Source: Geodermatophilus ruber (GTDB lineage Bacteria > Actinomycetota > Actinomycetes > Mycobacteriales > Geodermatophilaceae). Taken from it: DNA of 64,000 bases. The stretch spans positions 62,001-126,000 of the forward strand of contig NZ_FOSW01000008.1 in assembly GCF_900114385.1 (NCBI RefSeq), read 5' to 3'. The notes under the pieces are model-generated. The model had not been told where the DNA came from. It saw nothing but the letters and a program-made list of their open reading frames with translations, and made no database searches. Each line of letters begins with the position of its first letter. Within the stretch, counting starts at the first letter, position 1. A program made the translations under genes and the position numbers. This document shows, one piece after another, positions 23,951 through 33,597 of this stretch.

Positions 23951-25369
23951 TCACGGGTGGGTCATCGAGAGGACATCGAGGGCCTCGTCGAGCTGCGCCT
24001 CGGTCAGCTTGCCCTGCTCCACGTAACCGCGTTCGACGACGACCTGGCGGATCGTCTTCTGCTCGGCCAGCGACTGCTTGGCGACCTTGGCCGCCTCCTC
24101 GTAGCCGATGTACTTGTTCAGCGGCGTGACGATGGAGGGGGAGGACTCGGCCAGCTCGCGGCAGCGGTCCACGTTGGCGGTGATGCCGTCGACGCAGCGG
24201 TCGGCCAGCAGCCGGCTGACGTTGGCCAGCAGCCGGATCGACTCGAGCACGTTGCGGGCCATCAGCGGGAGGGTCACGTTGAGCTCGAAGTTCCCCGTGG
24301 TGCCGGCGAACGCCACGGCGGCGTCGTTGCCGATCACCTGGGCGGCCACCTGGATGGTGGCCTCGGGGATCACCGGGTTCACCTTCCCCGGCATGATCGA
24401 GCTGCCCGGCTGCAGGTCGGGCAGGAAGATCTCACCGAGGCCGGTCCGCGGGCCCGACCCCATCCACCGCAGGTCGTTGGCGATCTTGGTCAGGCCGACG
24501 GCGATGGTGCGCAGCTGGCCGGAGGCCTCGACCAGCCCGTCGCGGGAGCTCTGCGCCTCGAAGTGGTTGCGCGCCTCGGTGAGCGGCAGGTCCAGCTCCC
24601 CGGCCAGCCGCTCGATGATCGCCGCCGCGAAACCGGGCGGGGTGTTGATGCCGGTGCCGACGGCGGTGCCGCCCAGGGGCAGCTCGCCGACGCGCGGCAG
24701 CGAGGCCCGGAGCCGCTCGATGCCGTACTGCACGGCCGCCGCGTAGCCGCCGAACTCCTGGCCGAGGGTCACCGGGGTGGCGTCCATGAGGTGGGTGCGG
24801 CCGCTCTTCACGACCTCGGCGAACTCGTCGGCCTTGCGGGACAGTGACACCTCGAGGTGCTGCAGCGCCGGGATGAGGTCGCGGACGATCGCCCCGGTCG
24901 CGGCCACGTGGATGGCCGACGGGAAGACGTCGTTGGACGACTGCGAGGCGTTGACGTGGTCGTTCGGGTGGACCGGCCGGCCGAGCGACTCGCTGGCCAG
25001 CGTGGCGATCACCTCGTTGGTGTTCATGTTGCTCGACGTCCCCGAGCCGGTCTGGAAGACGTCGATGGGGAAGTGCTGGTCCCACTCGCCGCGGGCCACG
25101 CTCGCGGCTGCCTCGCGGATCGCGGTGGCGACGTCGGCGTCGAGGCCCCCGAGGTCGGCGTTCACCTGCGCGGCCGCCCCCTTGATGGCGGCCAGGGCAC
25201 CGATCAGCTCGCGCTCGATGGGCGTGCCCGAGATGGGGAAGTTCTCGACGGCGCGCTGCGTCTGCGCCCGCCACTTGGCCCATGCCGGAACCCGGACCTC
25301 CCCCATGGAGTCGTGCTCGATGCGGTAGTCGGTGTCGACCTGCTCGGCGCCGTCCTGCTGAAGGGCCAC
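23951..25369 (-). CDS. fumC: Class II fumarate hydratase
   Basis: This 472-residue enzyme of the fumarase/aspartase superfamily interconverts fumarate and malate in the TCA cycle. The signature [11 protein letters not shown] lies near residue 320. The N-terminal [17 protein letters not shown] start, [14 protein letters not shown] and the [18 protein letters not shown] segment with the catalytic His are all present. The class II (iron-free, oxygen-stable) form is clear. The start is GTG at 25369 with GGGAG six bases upstream. The stop is followed by a hairpin and then gltA. Confidence 0.97.
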   Translation of the reverse strand: MALQQDGAEQVDTDYRIEHDSMGEVRVPAWAKWRAQTQRAVENFPISGTPIERELIGALAAIKGAAAQVNADLGGLDADVATAIREAAASVARGEWDQHFPIDVFQTGSGTSSNMNTNEVIATLASESLGRPVHPNDHVNASQSSNDVFPSAIHVAATGAIVRDLIPALQHLEVSLSRKADEFAEVVKSGRTHLMDATPVTLGQEFGGYAAAVQYGIERLRASLPRVGELPLGGTAVGTGINTPPGFAAAIIERLAGELDLPLTEARNHFEAQSSRDGLVEASGQLRTIAVGLTKIANDLRWMGSGPRTGLGEIFLPDLQPGSSIMPGKVNPVIPEATIQVAAQVIGNDAAVAFAGTTGNFELNVTLPLMARNVLESIRLLANVSRLLADRCVDGITANVDRCRELAESSPSIVTPLNKYIGYEEAAKVAKQSLAEQKTIRQVVVERGYVEQGKLTEAQLDEALDVLSMTHP

Positions 25370-25521
25370 GCTGCGCTCCCGGTGTCGTGTGTGGTGACAG
25401 TGCTCAGGGAGCGACCCTAGAGCCCTCGCGTGCGCGGGTTCCCCGGTGCTGCCGCACCGCCGGGCAGCCGAGCCCTAGCATCCCCAGCGCACACCGACGC
25501 GCAGCCGAGGAGCCCACCAGC

Positions 25522-26607
25522 ATGTCCCAACCGCCCAACCCGCCGCAGGGCGGCGACGAATCCTCGGGCGCCGGGCCGGGCCCGCACGGCTGGGAGCACG
25601 CGCAGCAGCCGGGCGGGCACGACGAGCCGACGCAGCAGCTGGACCGGCCCGCCGTCCCCGCGCCGCAGCCCCTCCACGGGCAGCTGCCGCCGGTGCCGCC
25701 GCCGGCCGGGAGGCAGGAGACGCAGCAGTTCGACCAGACCCCCTTCGGTCAGCAGCCCTACGGCCAGCAAGGCCAGCCCTCGTACGGGCAGCAGCCGCAG
25801 TACGGGCAGCCCTCGTACGGGCAGCCCTCGTACGGGCAGCCGCCCTACGGGCAGCCGCAGTACGGGCAGCCGCCCTACGGCCAGCCCCCGTACGGGCAGC
25901 CGCCCTACGGCCAGCCCGGGTACGGCGGGCCGGTGCCCCCCGGCGGGCCGGGGGGCACCGGCGGTGGCCGCAAGGGCACGGTCATCGCCCTCGTCGTCGC
26001 CGGTGTGGTCGTCCTCGCCGGCATCGCGGTGGCGCTGTTCCTCCTGCTCCGCGACGACGAGCCCACCTGGACCACCGGCGCGACCGGGTCGTCCGCCTCG
26101 AGCCCGTCCAGTTCGCCCACCTCCTCGAGTTCCTCGAGTGCGCCGTCCGGCGGGGCGGAGGATGTGCCGGCGGGCCAGCCGCCGGGCACCCTCGGCGACG
26201 ACGCGTCGCTCGACGCGCTGGCCGAGGCCTGCTTCGAGGCGGACTGGGCCGCCTGCGACGAGCTGTTCTTCTCCAGCGACGTCGGCTCGGAGTACGAGAG
26301 CTACGGGAACGCCTGCGGCGGCCGCAACGAGCCGGCGTTCGGCACCTGCGAGCTGGGCTACACGGGGCAGCTCACGGGCGGCGAGATGGGCGTCCCCGCC
26401 GACGTGCCGGCGGGCCAGCCGCCGGGGACCCTCGGCGACGACGCGTCGCTCGACGCGCTGGCCGAGGCCTGCTTCGAGGAGGACTGGGCCGCCTGCGACG
26501 AGCTGTTCTTCTCCAGCGACGTCGGCTCGGAGTACGAGAGCTACGGGAACACCTGCGGCGGCCGCAACGAGCCGGCCGGCTTCTGCGCGTCCCTCTACGG
26601 CGGCTGA
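25522..26607 (+). CDS. Membrane-anchored protein with PYGQ-repeat N-terminus and duplicated Cys-containing extracytoplasmic domain
   Basis: This is a 361-residue protein. Residues 1-150 are Pro/Gln/Gly-rich with many P-Y-G-Q-type repeats, a disordered cytoplasmic segment. A membrane helix follows at ~155-176 ([23 protein letters not shown]), then a Ser/Thr/Pro linker and two nearly identical ~60-residue modules ([21 protein letters not shown] ... [12 protein letters not shown]), each with three Cys. The two modules come from a 176-bp duplication with four differences. Similar Tyr/Gln-rich N-termini precede small extracytoplasmic domains in many actinobacterial proteins of unknown role. The ATG follows GAGGAG. 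Function unknown. Confidence 0.85.
   Translation: MSQPPNPPQGGDESSGAGPGPHGWEHAQQPGGHDEPTQQLDRPAVPAPQPLHGQLPPVPPPAGRQETQQFDQTPFGQQPYGQQGQPSYGQQPQYGQPSYGQPSYGQPPYGQPQYGQPPYGQPPYGQPPYGQPGYGGPVPPGGPGGTGGGRKGTVIALVVAGVVVLAGIAVALFLLLRDDEPTWTTGATGSSASSPSSSPTSSSSSSAPSGGAEDVPAGQPPGTLGDDASLDALAEACFEADWAACDELFFSSDVGSEYESYGNACGGRNEPAFGTCELGYTGQLTGGEMGVPADVPAGQPPGTLGDDASLDALAEACFEEDWAACDELFFSSDVGSEYESYGNTCGGRNEPAGFCASLYGG
25740..25922 (+). repeat. Tandem TACGGGCAGCC(C/G)(T/C)(C/A)G-type repeats (PYGQ coding)
   Basis: About a dozen 12-15-base units encoding (P/Q)(S/P)YGQ follow each other in frame, several identical at the DNA level. This is a coding repeat of a disordered N-terminus, not a CRISPR array: there are no unique spacers. 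Confidence 0.9.
26161..26576 (+). repeat. 176-bp duplicated module within the 25522 gene
   Basis: Copy 1 spans 26161-26336 and copy 2 spans 26401-26576; they differ at four bases over 176. The 64-base spacer encodes a short linker. The high identity in both synonymous and non-synonymous positions points to a recent duplication or gene conversion. Confidence 0.95.
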
Positions 26608-26657
26608 CCGCCGTCGTCGGATCTCCGGACGTTCCTGCTCGGCTACGGTCGGCCGCT

Positions 26658-27320
26658 GTGACCTCCGACGCGAGCTCCGACCGGCCGCCCGTCGTCCGGG
26701 CCTCGGACGCCGACCGCGAAGCCACCGTGACCCGGCTGCAGACGGCGGTCGGCGAGGGCCGCATCGACCTGCACGAGTTCGGCGAGCGGGCGGGGGCGGC
26801 CTACGCCGCCGTCAGCACCGCCGAGCTCGACGCGTTGGTGGCCGACCTGCCCGCCGACGCCCCGCCCCCGGTCGAGATCGTCGGCACCCGGATGCCGGAG
26901 ACGATGACCTCCGTCTTCGGCGACATCCGGGTGGAGGGCACCGCCTACGTGCCCCGGCAGGCCTCCACCGTCTTCGGCGACGTCCGGCTGGACCTGCGCA
27001 ACCTGCGCACCGACGCCGACCGCATCGAGCTGGTGCTGGGCACCGTCTTCGGCGACGTGGACGTGATCGTCGCCGAGGGAGTGGACGCCGAGCTGTCCGG
27101 CTGGACGGTGTTCGGTGACAAGAAGACCCAGCTGGCGCCGGTGCCGCGGCTGGCGGGGACGCCGCGGGTGGTGGTCCGCGCCCGGACGCTGTTCGGCGAC
27201 CTGCGGCTGCGCAGCCTGGCGCCGGGGGAGTCGGCCAGCCGCTGGCGCGCGGTCATGGAGCGGCTGGCCCAGCGGCACCTGCCGCCGCCGACGCCACCAC
27301 CCCCGCCTTCCCTGCCCTGA
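26658..27320 (+). CDS. DUF1707 and LiaF-like domain protein
   Basis: This is a 220-residue protein. Residues 12-65 (VRASDADREATVTRLQTAVGEGRIDLHEFGERAGAAYAAVSTAELDALVADLP) form a complete DUF1707/SHOCT-like helical domain, usual at the N-terminus of actinobacterial envelope proteins. Residues ~80-190 form a beta-helix-like stretch with repeated VFGD (e.g. SVFGDIRVEG, TVFGDVRLDL, TVFGDVDVIV, LFGDLRLRSL), the pattern of LiaF-type C-terminal domains. No membrane helix is evident. It starts with GTG at 26658, 50 bases after the preceding gene, and converges on glpX. Confidence 0.88.
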   Translation: MTSDASSDRPPVVRASDADREATVTRLQTAVGEGRIDLHEFGERAGAAYAAVSTAELDALVADLPADAPPPVEIVGTRMPETMTSVFGDIRVEGTAYVPRQASTVFGDVRLDLRNLRTDADRIELVLGTVFGDVDVIVAEGVDAELSGWTVFGDKKTQLAPVPRLAGTPRVVVRARTLFGDLRLRSLAPGESASRWRAVMERLAQRHLPPPTPPPPPSLP

Positions 27321-27333
27321 CAGGTCTCGGTCG

Positions 27334-27393
27334 GCCCCGTCCAGAGGCTCGCCGCGAGCCTGCGAGCGGTGAGGGGGACGGGGTCCTTCTTCA
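27334..27393 (-). repeat. Stop-codon-linked repeated hairpin element, copy B (glpX)
   Basis: On the minus strand the glpX stop codon begins TGAAGAAGGACCCCG, followed by CACCGCTCGCAGGCTCGCGG, exactly as in copy A. The outer arms are CCCCGTCC (27335-27342) and GGACGGGG (27376-27383): different from copy A but again fully paired. It lies between convergent genes and would terminate glpX transcription. Confidence 0.85.
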
Positions 27394-28449
27394 GGCCTGC
27401 TCGTCGCTGCGGTCGAAGGGGACCGCGGAGTAGGCCCGCAGCTTCTCCAGCGAGTGCAGGCTCTCGATCGAGCGGATCGTGCCCGAGCGCGAGCGCATCA
27501 CCAGCGACTGCGTGGTGCAGCCCCCCGCGCGGTACTGCACCCCGCGCAACAGCTCGCCGTCGGTGATGCCGGTGGCGACGAAGAAGACGTCGCCGCGCAC
27601 CAGGTCGTCGAGGTGCAGGACACGGTCGAGGTCGTGCCCGGCGTCGATCGCCTTCTGCCGCTCGCCGTCGTCCTTGGGCCACAGCCGGCCCTGCAGCTCG
27701 CCGCCCATGCACTTGAGCGCGCAGGCGGCGATGATGCCCTCCGGCGTGCCGCCGATGCCCATGAGCATGTCGACGCCGGTGCCCTCGCGCGCGGCCGCGA
27801 TGGCCCCGGCGACGTCGCCGTCGGTGATGAACTTGATGCGGGCGCCGGCCTCGCGCACCTCCTTCACCAGCTGCTCGTGCCGCGGCCGGTCCAGGATGCA
27901 GACGGTGACGTCGCCGGGGGAGCTCTTCTTGGCCCTGGCGACCCGCCGGATGTTCTCGGCGACGGGTGCGGTGATGTCGACCACGTCGGCGGCGGCCGGC
28001 CCGACGGCCAGCTTCTCCATGTAGAAGACCGCCGACGGGTCGTACATCGCCCCGCGGTCGGCGACCGCCATGACGGCGATGGCGTTGGGCATGCCCTTGG
28101 CCATCAGCGTGGTGCCGTCGATCGGGTCGACGGCGACGTCGCACTCGGGGCCCTGACCGTCGCCGACCTCCTCGCCGTTGAACAGCATGGGCGCCTGGTC
28201 CTTCTCGCCCTCGCCGATGACCACGACGCCCTTCATGCTCACCGTGCCGATCAGCGCGCGCATCGCGTCGACCGCGGCGCCGTCGCCGCCGTTCTTGTCG
28301 CCCCGGCCGACCCACCGGCCCGCGGCCATCGCGGCCGCCTCGGTGACGCGCACCAGCTCCAGCGCGAGGTTCCGGTCGGGCGCCGGGCGGTCGGCGCGGA
28401 AGCTGCTCCTGGTGGGGGTGAGCGGGCCGTCGGGGAGGGGCAGAGTCAC
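27391..28449 (-). CDS. glpX: Class II fructose-1,6-bisphosphatase GlpX
   Basis: This 352-residue lithium-sensitive phosphatase hydrolyses fructose 1,6-bisphosphate in gluconeogenesis. The metal-binding motifs are present: [14 protein letters not shown] (~45-58), [13 protein letters not shown] (~75-87) and [11 protein letters not shown] (~105-115), and a [15 protein letters not shown] segment follows near 240. The GTG at 28449 follows AGGAGGT by three bases and gives a typical N-terminus ([11 protein letters not shown]); a GTG seven codons upstream is possible. The stop codon is fused to the repeated hairpin. From memory, glpX next to fum is also seen in M. tuberculosis. Confidence 0.95.
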   Translation of the reverse strand: MTLPLPDGPLTPTRSSFRADRPAPDRNLALELVRVTEAAAMAAGRWVGRGDKNGGDGAAVDAMRALIGTVSMKGVVVIGEGEKDQAPMLFNGEEVGDGQGPECDVAVDPIDGTTLMAKGMPNAIAVMAVADRGAMYDPSAVFYMEKLAVGPAAADVVDITAPVAENIRRVARAKKSSPGDVTVCILDRPRHEQLVKEVREAGARIKFITDGDVAGAIAAAREGTGVDMLMGIGGTPEGIIAACALKCMGGELQGRLWPKDDGERQKAIDAGHDLDRVLHLDDLVRGDVFFVATGITDGELLRGVQYRAGGCTTQSLVMRSRSGTIRSIESLHSLEKLRAYSAVPFDRSDEQA

Positions 28450-28589
28450 GGGACCTCCTGGTTGGACCACCGCGGAGCGGTGGTTGGCCGCCCGGCGGAC
28501 GTGCCGGCCCGGTGCCGGCGCAGGGCGGGCGGCGGGGCCGCACGGACGCTCGGCGGCGGGGTGGGGGAGCGTGCTGCGATCCTAGGGGA

Positions 28590-29210
28590 ATGACCGGAGT
28601 CGGCCCGACGAGCGAGCGTCCCCAGGAGGCGCCCGCCTCGCCCACGCATCCGCCCGCCCCGTCGCCCGCCGTCGAGCGGGCCACCCGGATGAGCGCGGCC
28701 AACATGGTCCGGTCGCTGGTTCCGCTGGTGCTGATCTGCCTGGTGCTCGTGGCCTGGCAGGCGTTCCGCAACAGCGGCGAGGAGACGGTGCGCGAGGTCG
28801 ACCCCGCCGGCAGCGTGCAACTCGCGGCCGCCCGCGCCTCGTACCCGATGGTCGCCCCCACGGGCCTTCCGGAGGGGTACCGGCCGACCAGCGCCCGCAC
28901 CGACGCCGGCGGTGCCGAGGCCGGTGCGCCGGTCACGCTCGAGGTGGGCTACCTGACGCCGGAGGAGGAGTACGCGGGCTTCGTCGTGAGCGACGACGAG
29001 GGCGGCGAGGTCCTCACCGGCATCCTCGCCGGCGCGGAGGAGCAGGGCACCGTCGAGGTCGGCGGGCAGACCTGGACCCGGTCGACCACGGAGCGCGGTG
29101 AGACGGCGCTGTCCCGGGAGGCCGACGGGGTGACGGTCGTGGTGACCGGTTCGGCCGACGACGAGGAGCTGGAGACGGTGGCCGGCGCGGTCACCCCCGT
29201 CGTCGGCTGA
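28590..29210 (+). CDS. DUF4245 membrane-anchored protein
   Basis: This 206-residue protein has one transmembrane helix at ~38-56 (MVRSLVPLVLICLVLVAWQAF) and an extracytoplasmic domain with the DUF4245 features: ASYPMVAPTGLPEGYRPTSAR, VTLEVGYLTPEEEYAGFVVSD and a final DDEELETVAGAVTPV. It lies divergent to glpX, the same arrangement as I recall for mycobacteria (Rv1099c-Rv1100). Function unknown. The start ATG at 28590 has only a weak GGGGA upstream. Confidence 0.88.
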   Translation: MTGVGPTSERPQEAPASPTHPPAPSPAVERATRMSAANMVRSLVPLVLICLVLVAWQAFRNSGEETVREVDPAGSVQLAAARASYPMVAPTGLPEGYRPTSARTDAGGAEAGAPVTLEVGYLTPEEEYAGFVVSDDEGGEVLTGILAGAEEQGTVEVGGQTWTRSTTERGETALSREADGVTVVVTGSADDEELETVAGAVTPVVG

Positions 29211-29219
29211 CGACGCGGG

Positions 29220-29438
29220 TCAGGCCCGGCCCTGCTCGGGGTCCGGCGCGGCGGCGGACAGCCGCTCGCGGGCGCGGTCGAGCCAGTGCTGGCACAGCCC
29301 GGCCAGCTGCTCACCGCGCTCCCACAGGGTCAGCGACTCCTCGAGGGTGAGGCCGCCGGCCTCCAGCCGGCGCACGACCTCGGCGAGCTCCTCGCGGGCC
29401 TGCTCGTAGGTCGTCGTCGGCTCGGTCGGCTCGCTCAT
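29220..29438 (-). CDS. xseB: Exodeoxyribonuclease VII small subunit
   Basis: This 72-residue helical protein carries the XseB pattern: YEQAREELAEVVRRLEAGGLTLEESLTLWERGEQLAGLCQHWLDRARERL. It has the expected LExGxLxLExSLxxxExG core. Several copies assemble with XseA into the nuclease that degrades single-stranded DNA to short oligonucleotides. The ATG overlaps the xseA stop as ATGA, which rules out the long upstream extension of this reading frame. Confidence 0.96.
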   Translation of the reverse strand: MSEPTEPTTTYEQAREELAEVVRRLEAGGLTLEESLTLWERGEQLAGLCQHWLDRARERLSAAAPDPEQGRA

Positions 29439-30655
29439 GAGGCCCCATCCTGCCGGTCGACGCGCACGGGCAGCCGCCCGCCCGCGACCCGCACCGTCAG
29501 CCGCTCGTCGTCGCCCACCGCGGCCGGGTCGCGGACCAGGGCGCCGTCGGCCCGCTGGACCACCGCGTAGCCGCGCTCCAGCGTGGCGGCGGGGGAGAGG
29601 GCGGCGACCCGGGCGCGGGCGTGTTCGAGGTCGCGCTCGGCGCTCTCCAGCCGGTGGGTGAGGGTGCGGCGGGCGCGGGTGCGCAGCGCCAGCACGTCGT
29701 CCGCGCGCCCCTCCAGCAGCCGCTGGGGGGCCGCGAGCGCGGGCCGGGTGCGCACGCTGTCCAGCCACCGCTCCTGCTGCTCGAGCCGGGCGGCCAGCAG
29801 GTGCCGGGCACGGGCGCGCAGCCCGTCGACCAGCCGCCGCTGCTCGCCGATCTCGGGGACCACGCGGTGCGCGGCGTCGGTGGGGGTGGCCGCGCGGACG
29901 TCGGCGACGTGGTCGACCAGCGTCGTGTCGGTCTCGTGGCCGACGGCGGTGACCACCGGCGTGCGGCAGGCGGCGATGGCCCGGACCAGGCCCTCGTCGG
30001 AGAAGGGCAGCAGGTCTTCCACCGAGCCGCCGCCGCGGGCGATGATGATCACCTCGACCTCGGGGTCGGCGTCGAGCCGGCGCAGCCCGTCGATGACCGA
30101 GGCGGCGGCCGAGGGGCCCTGCACCAGGCTGTGGTGGACGGCGAACCGGATCGCGGGCCATCGGCGGCGGGCGGTGACCAGCACGTCCCGCTCGGCGGCG
30201 CTGTCCTTGCCGGTGACGACGCCGACGAGGGCGGGGGCGAACGGCAGCGGCCGCTTGCGGGCGGCGTCGAAGAGGCCCTCGGCGGCGAGCAGCCGGCGGA
30301 TCCGCTCGATCCGGGCCAGCAGCTCGCCCAGCCCGACGGCCCGGATCTCGGTGGCCCGCAGCGAGAAGGAGCCGCGGGCGATGTAGTAGTCCGGCCGGGC
30401 CCGGACGATGACGCGGGCCCCCTCGGTCAGTTCCAGGCCGGGCCGGTCGGCGACGTCCCGCGAGCAGGTGACCGGTACGGACAGGTCGGCGGCCGGGTCG
30501 CGCAGGGTGAGGAAGACGGTGGCGGCGCCGCGGCGGGAGAGCTGGGCGATCTGCCCCTCCACCCACACCTCACCGAGCCGGCCGATCCACTCGGCGACCT
30601 TGCGGGCCACCGTGCGGACCGGCCAGGGCGCTTCCGGGGAGGAGGGGGCGGTCAT
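29435..30655 (-). CDS. xseA: Exodeoxyribonuclease VII large subunit
   Basis: This 406-residue protein has an N-terminal OB-fold (IGRLGEVWVEGQIAQLSRRGAATVFLTLRD) and the XseA catalytic core: GVVTGKDSAAERDVL, IIIARGGGSVEDLLPFSDEGLVRAI and TAVGHETDTTLVDHVADVRAATPTDAA (~215-290). The rest is a coiled-coil tail that binds XseB. Motifs and length are complete. It lies in a block whose order matches mycobacteria (xseB-xseA-lipid-droplet protein-ispH). Confidence 0.96.
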   Translation of the reverse strand: MTAPSSPEAPWPVRTVARKVAEWIGRLGEVWVEGQIAQLSRRGAATVFLTLRDPAADLSVPVTCSRDVADRPGLELTEGARVIVRARPDYYIARGSFSLRATEIRAVGLGELLARIERIRRLLAAEGLFDAARKRPLPFAPALVGVVTGKDSAAERDVLVTARRRWPAIRFAVHHSLVQGPSAAASVIDGLRRLDADPEVEVIIIARGGGSVEDLLPFSDEGLVRAIAACRTPVVTAVGHETDTTLVDHVADVRAATPTDAAHRVVPEIGEQRRLVDGLRARARHLLAARLEQQERWLDSVRTRPALAAPQRLLEGRADDVLALRTRARRTLTHRLESAERDLEHARARVAALSPAATLERGYAVVQRADGALVRDPAAVGDDERLTVRVAGGRLPVRVDRQDGAS

Positions 30656-30711
30656 GCCCTCCAGCCTGCCGGACGGGACCGACAGGCCGGCGGCCCGGAG
30701 GGGGTCCTCGG

Positions 30712-31569
30712 TCAGATGCCGCGCGGCTTCAGGGGGTTGTCCGGGCTCTCGACCGCCTGCTGCTCCAGCTTCTCCAGCCGGTTGCGCAGCATCCGGACGT
30801 AGGGCTCGCGGGCCCTCGTCGCCTGCTCGTAGGCCAGCAGGTCCTGCACCGTGGCGAGCTGGTAGCCGCGCAGCCGGCCGCGGAGCTGAGCGATCGTGAG
30901 GTCGTCGTAGCCCTCGACGGGTGCGCCGCCGGCGGCGGGCTCCGCCGCCTCGGGCGCCTCCGCCGCCTCGGGTGCCTCGGGGGCGGCCAGGCCCTCGTCG
31001 GTGACCGTGCCCTCCACGGTGGCGACCTCGCCGTCGCGGGTGAGGACGTCGACCTCGCCGGCGCCGTCCTCCGCGCGGGTGCTAGCGGGCGCGCCGTCGG
31101 CCTCCAGCAGGGCGCTGGCGAGCGCGTCCTCGGCGGTGAGCCCCGGTTCGGGGACGCGCACCTCCTCGACGACCCCCTCGGGCGCCGGCTCGGGGGCCCG
31201 GCCGGGGAGCTCTTCCTCGAGGACGCCGGAGGTCGCGGGCTCCTCCTCGCCGTAGTGGCCGAGGTCGACCTCGGGGGTGCGGTCGAAGGCCGATGTGCGG
31301 GCGGCGTTGGCCGGAGGCTCGTCGGGGAGCTCCTCGTCGAACGTGGCCAGGCCCGGTTCGTGCTCGCCGCGGACGCCGGTGAACAGCTCGTCGCCGCGGG
31401 CCACCAGGCCGGCGTACTGCTGCTGCAGCTTCATCGTGATCTGCATGGCCAGCCCCACCACGCGGACCGGGAGGGCGGGCAGCACCTCGGGGAGCCGGCG
31501 GGTCTCGTCGACGACGGTGGCGGCCAGGCCGGCGACGGCACGGACGGCCTGCGGGATCTCACGCGACAT
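30712..31569 (-). CDS. Lipid-droplet-associated-type protein next to xseA/ispH
   Basis: This 285-residue protein has three parts. An N-terminal helical domain comes first ([59 protein letters not shown], residues 4-64). A long acidic, Pro/Ala-rich disordered middle follows. The C-terminal segment ends [48 protein letters not shown]. This is the layout I know from actinobacterial lipid-droplet-associated proteins in the same position (Rv1109c). A cell-envelope or storage-lipid role is the family suggestion only. It is divergent to ispH. Confidence 0.75.
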   Translation of the reverse strand: MSREIPQAVRAVAGLAATVVDETRRLPEVLPALPVRVVGLAMQITMKLQQQYAGLVARGDELFTGVRGEHEPGLATFDEELPDEPPANAARTSAFDRTPEVDLGHYGEEEPATSGVLEEELPGRAPEPAPEGVVEEVRVPEPGLTAEDALASALLEADGAPASTRAEDGAGEVDVLTRDGEVATVEGTVTDEGLAAPEAPEAAEAPEAAEPAAGGAPVEGYDDLTIAQLRGRLRGYQLATVQDLLAYEQATRAREPYVRMLRNRLEKLEQQAVESPDNPLKPRGI

Positions 31570-31712
31570 GTGCCCAGCCTGCCGCAGCCCGGGACAGAAG
31601 GCAGCCTCACCCCGGCCGGCGCCCCCGGTCGGGCGCAGCGGCGGGGGCGTGTCTCCCGGCTGCCCCCTGCGCGGCCCCGGGGCGGGCGTGGCCGCGCACC
31701 TACGATGGGGTC

Positions 31713-32684
31713 ATGGCCGATCAGCGCGGACGCGTCCTGCTCGCCGATCCCCGGGGCTACTGCGCCGGCGTGGACCGGGCGGTGGTGGCGGTCGAGCGGG
31801 CGCTGGAGATCCACGGCGCCCCGGTCTACGTCCGCAAGCAGATCGTCCACAACAAGCACGTGGTGGCGACGCTCGAGCGCCGCGGGGCGATCTTCGTCGA
31901 CGAGACCGACGAGGTGCCCGAGGGCTCGGTCGTCGTCTTCAGCGCCCACGGCGTCTCACCGGCCGTGCACGAGGAGGCCACGGCCCGCCGGCTGCGGACG
32001 ATCGACGCGACCTGCCCGCTGGTGAGCAAGGTGCACCAGGAGGCCAAGCGGTTCGCCAAGGAGGACTACGACATCCTCCTGATCGGCCACCGCGGCCACG
32101 AGGAGGTCGAGGGAACCTCGGGTGAGGCACCGGCGCACATCCAGCTCGTGGACGGCGCCGAGGACGTGGCCACCGTGCAGGTGCGCGACCCGGAGAAGGT
32201 CGTGTGGCTGTCCCAGACCACGCTGTCGGTCGACGAGACCCTCGCGACCGTCGACCGGCTGCGGGAGCGGTTCCCCGCGCTGCAGTCCCCGCCGAGCGAC
32301 GACATCTGCTACGCCACGCAGAACCGGCAGCAGGCGGTCAAGCAGATGGCGGGGGAGTGCGACCTGGTGATCGTCGTCGGGTCCACCAACTCGTCGAACT
32401 CCGTGCGGCTGGTGGAGGTGGCGCTGGAGGCCGGCGCCCGCAGCGCGCACCTGGTCGACTTCGCCTCCGAGATCGACCCGGCCTGGCTCGAGGGCGTCGG
32501 CACGGTGGGCGTCACCAGCGGGGCGTCGGTGCCGGAGGTGCTGGTGAGCGAGGTGCTCGATTGGCTGGCCGGGCGCGGTTACCCGGACGTCGAGACGGTG
32601 AAGGCGGCCGAGGAGCGGTTGGTGTTCGCGCTGCCGCACGAGCTGCGCCCGCGGCGCGGCGAGCAGCCGGCCGACCCGGCCTGA
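31713..32684 (+). CDS. ispH: 4-hydroxy-3-methylbut-2-enyl diphosphate reductase IspH
   Basis: This 323-residue iron-sulphur enzyme performs the last step of the MEP isoprenoid pathway, making IPP and DMAPP from HMBPP. The three cluster cysteines are present: Cys17 (GYCAGV), Cys101 (ATCPLV) and Cys199 (CYATQNRQ). The [13 protein letters not shown] and NSSNS substrate-binding motifs are also present. Its position between the xse genes and ychF matches the mycobacterial lytB2 locus as I recall it. The ATG at 31713 agrees with the conserved N-terminus; the ribosome site is weak. Confidence 0.97.
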   Translation: MADQRGRVLLADPRGYCAGVDRAVVAVERALEIHGAPVYVRKQIVHNKHVVATLERRGAIFVDETDEVPEGSVVVFSAHGVSPAVHEEATARRLRTIDATCPLVSKVHQEAKRFAKEDYDILLIGHRGHEEVEGTSGEAPAHIQLVDGAEDVATVQVRDPEKVVWLSQTTLSVDETLATVDRLRERFPALQSPPSDDICYATQNRQQAVKQMAGECDLVIVVGSTNSSNSVRLVEVALEAGARSAHLVDFASEIDPAWLEGVGTVGVTSGASVPEVLVSEVLDWLAGRGYPDVETVKAAEERLVFALPHELRPRRGEQPADPA

Positions 32685-32715
32685 CCCGGCCGGCGCCTCC
32701 CCGGGGGCCGGGGGC

Positions 32716-33402
32716 TCAGCGCCGGGCGGCCCAGCGGATCAGGGAGAGCACCAGCCCGACGCCGGTGGCCACGGCCATCGTCGGGAAGCCCTGGATGAGC
32801 AGGGTCGCGACGGTCGGCAGGCTGAACGAGGCCGACGGCGCCAGCGCGATGTTCACCATCGCCACGGCGATGAAGATCAGCGGCGGGGCGACGACCATCG
32901 TCATCAGGTCGCTGCGGCGGACCCTCAGCGTGCCGATCGCCGTGGCCGCGGTGAGCGTGACCAGGGTGATCAGCCCGAGGCCGATACCGAGGAACGAGTC
33001 GGCGGCGGCGCCGGCGAGCGTGACCAGGAAGACGGCGAGGACGGCGACGATGCCGCGCAGCCGCCCGCCACGCTCGCCGGTCGGCGGCGTGCTCCGGGAC
33101 GTCGCGCCGCGGGAGGACACCGGACGGCTGCGCCCCGCGGACCGGCCGGGTGTGCCGGCCCGGTCCTGTGCGGCGGGGCGCCGGGGGGCGGCGTCGTCGC
33201 GCCCTCCGCGGGCCAGGGGCTCGGGCAGCGGCGGCAGGTCGGGGCGGGCCGGACGCCCCCGCGGGGGCACCGCCGGGCGGGACAGGCGCGCGATGGGTTC
33301 GGAGTCGCCGGCGACGGCGGGATGCGCCCCGCGGGACGCGGTGCGCCGCTCGGCGCGACTCCCGGACTCACGCCACGTGTCGGCCGTTCTCGCCGTGGCC
33401 AT
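32716..33402 (-). CDS. DUF6542-type membrane protein
   Basis: This 228-residue protein has a basic, Pro/Arg-rich cytoplasmic N-terminus (1-110) followed by about four hydrophobic helices (IVAVLAVFLVTLAGAAADSF, GLITLVTLTAATAIGTLRV, MVVAPPLIFIAVAMVNIAL, and the C-terminal VATGVGLVLSLIRWAARR). Disordered tail plus four-helix membrane domain, convergent to ispH, is the arrangement I know for DUF6542 proteins (mycobacterial Rv1111c region). Function unknown. Confidence 0.78.
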   Translation of the reverse strand: MATARTADTWRESGSRAERRTASRGAHPAVAGDSEPIARLSRPAVPPRGRPARPDLPPLPEPLARGGRDDAAPRRPAAQDRAGTPGRSAGRSRPVSSRGATSRSTPPTGERGGRLRGIVAVLAVFLVTLAGAAADSFLGIGLGLITLVTLTAATAIGTLRVRRSDLMTMVVAPPLIFIAVAMVNIALAPSASFSLPTVATLLIQGFPTMAVATGVGLVLSLIRWAARR

Positions 33403-33597
33403 GGCACACCCCCGTCCCGTCCTGGTGAGCCCCGACCGGGCTCGCTGGGAGGCCCACGGTAGCGATGGAGTCTGGGAGCAGCACGGAGGGCGAGGGCGAC
33501 GCGCGACACGTCAGCGTGTCGAATTGGCCACTGTGCGTGACGGCCGTGGTGGCCGGGACGGGACGGTACGCGCGCGACGCGCGGGACGCCGGGCCGG

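Noticed and set aside
25740-25922. Regular repeats resembling a CRISPR array
   Set aside because: The units are adjacent, in frame and encode PYGQ-type peptides; there are no spacers and no cas genes.
26945-28936. 663-residue minus-strand frame across DUF1707, glpX and DUF4245 genes
   Set aside because: It crosses three recognisable genes in other frames and has no domain of its own.
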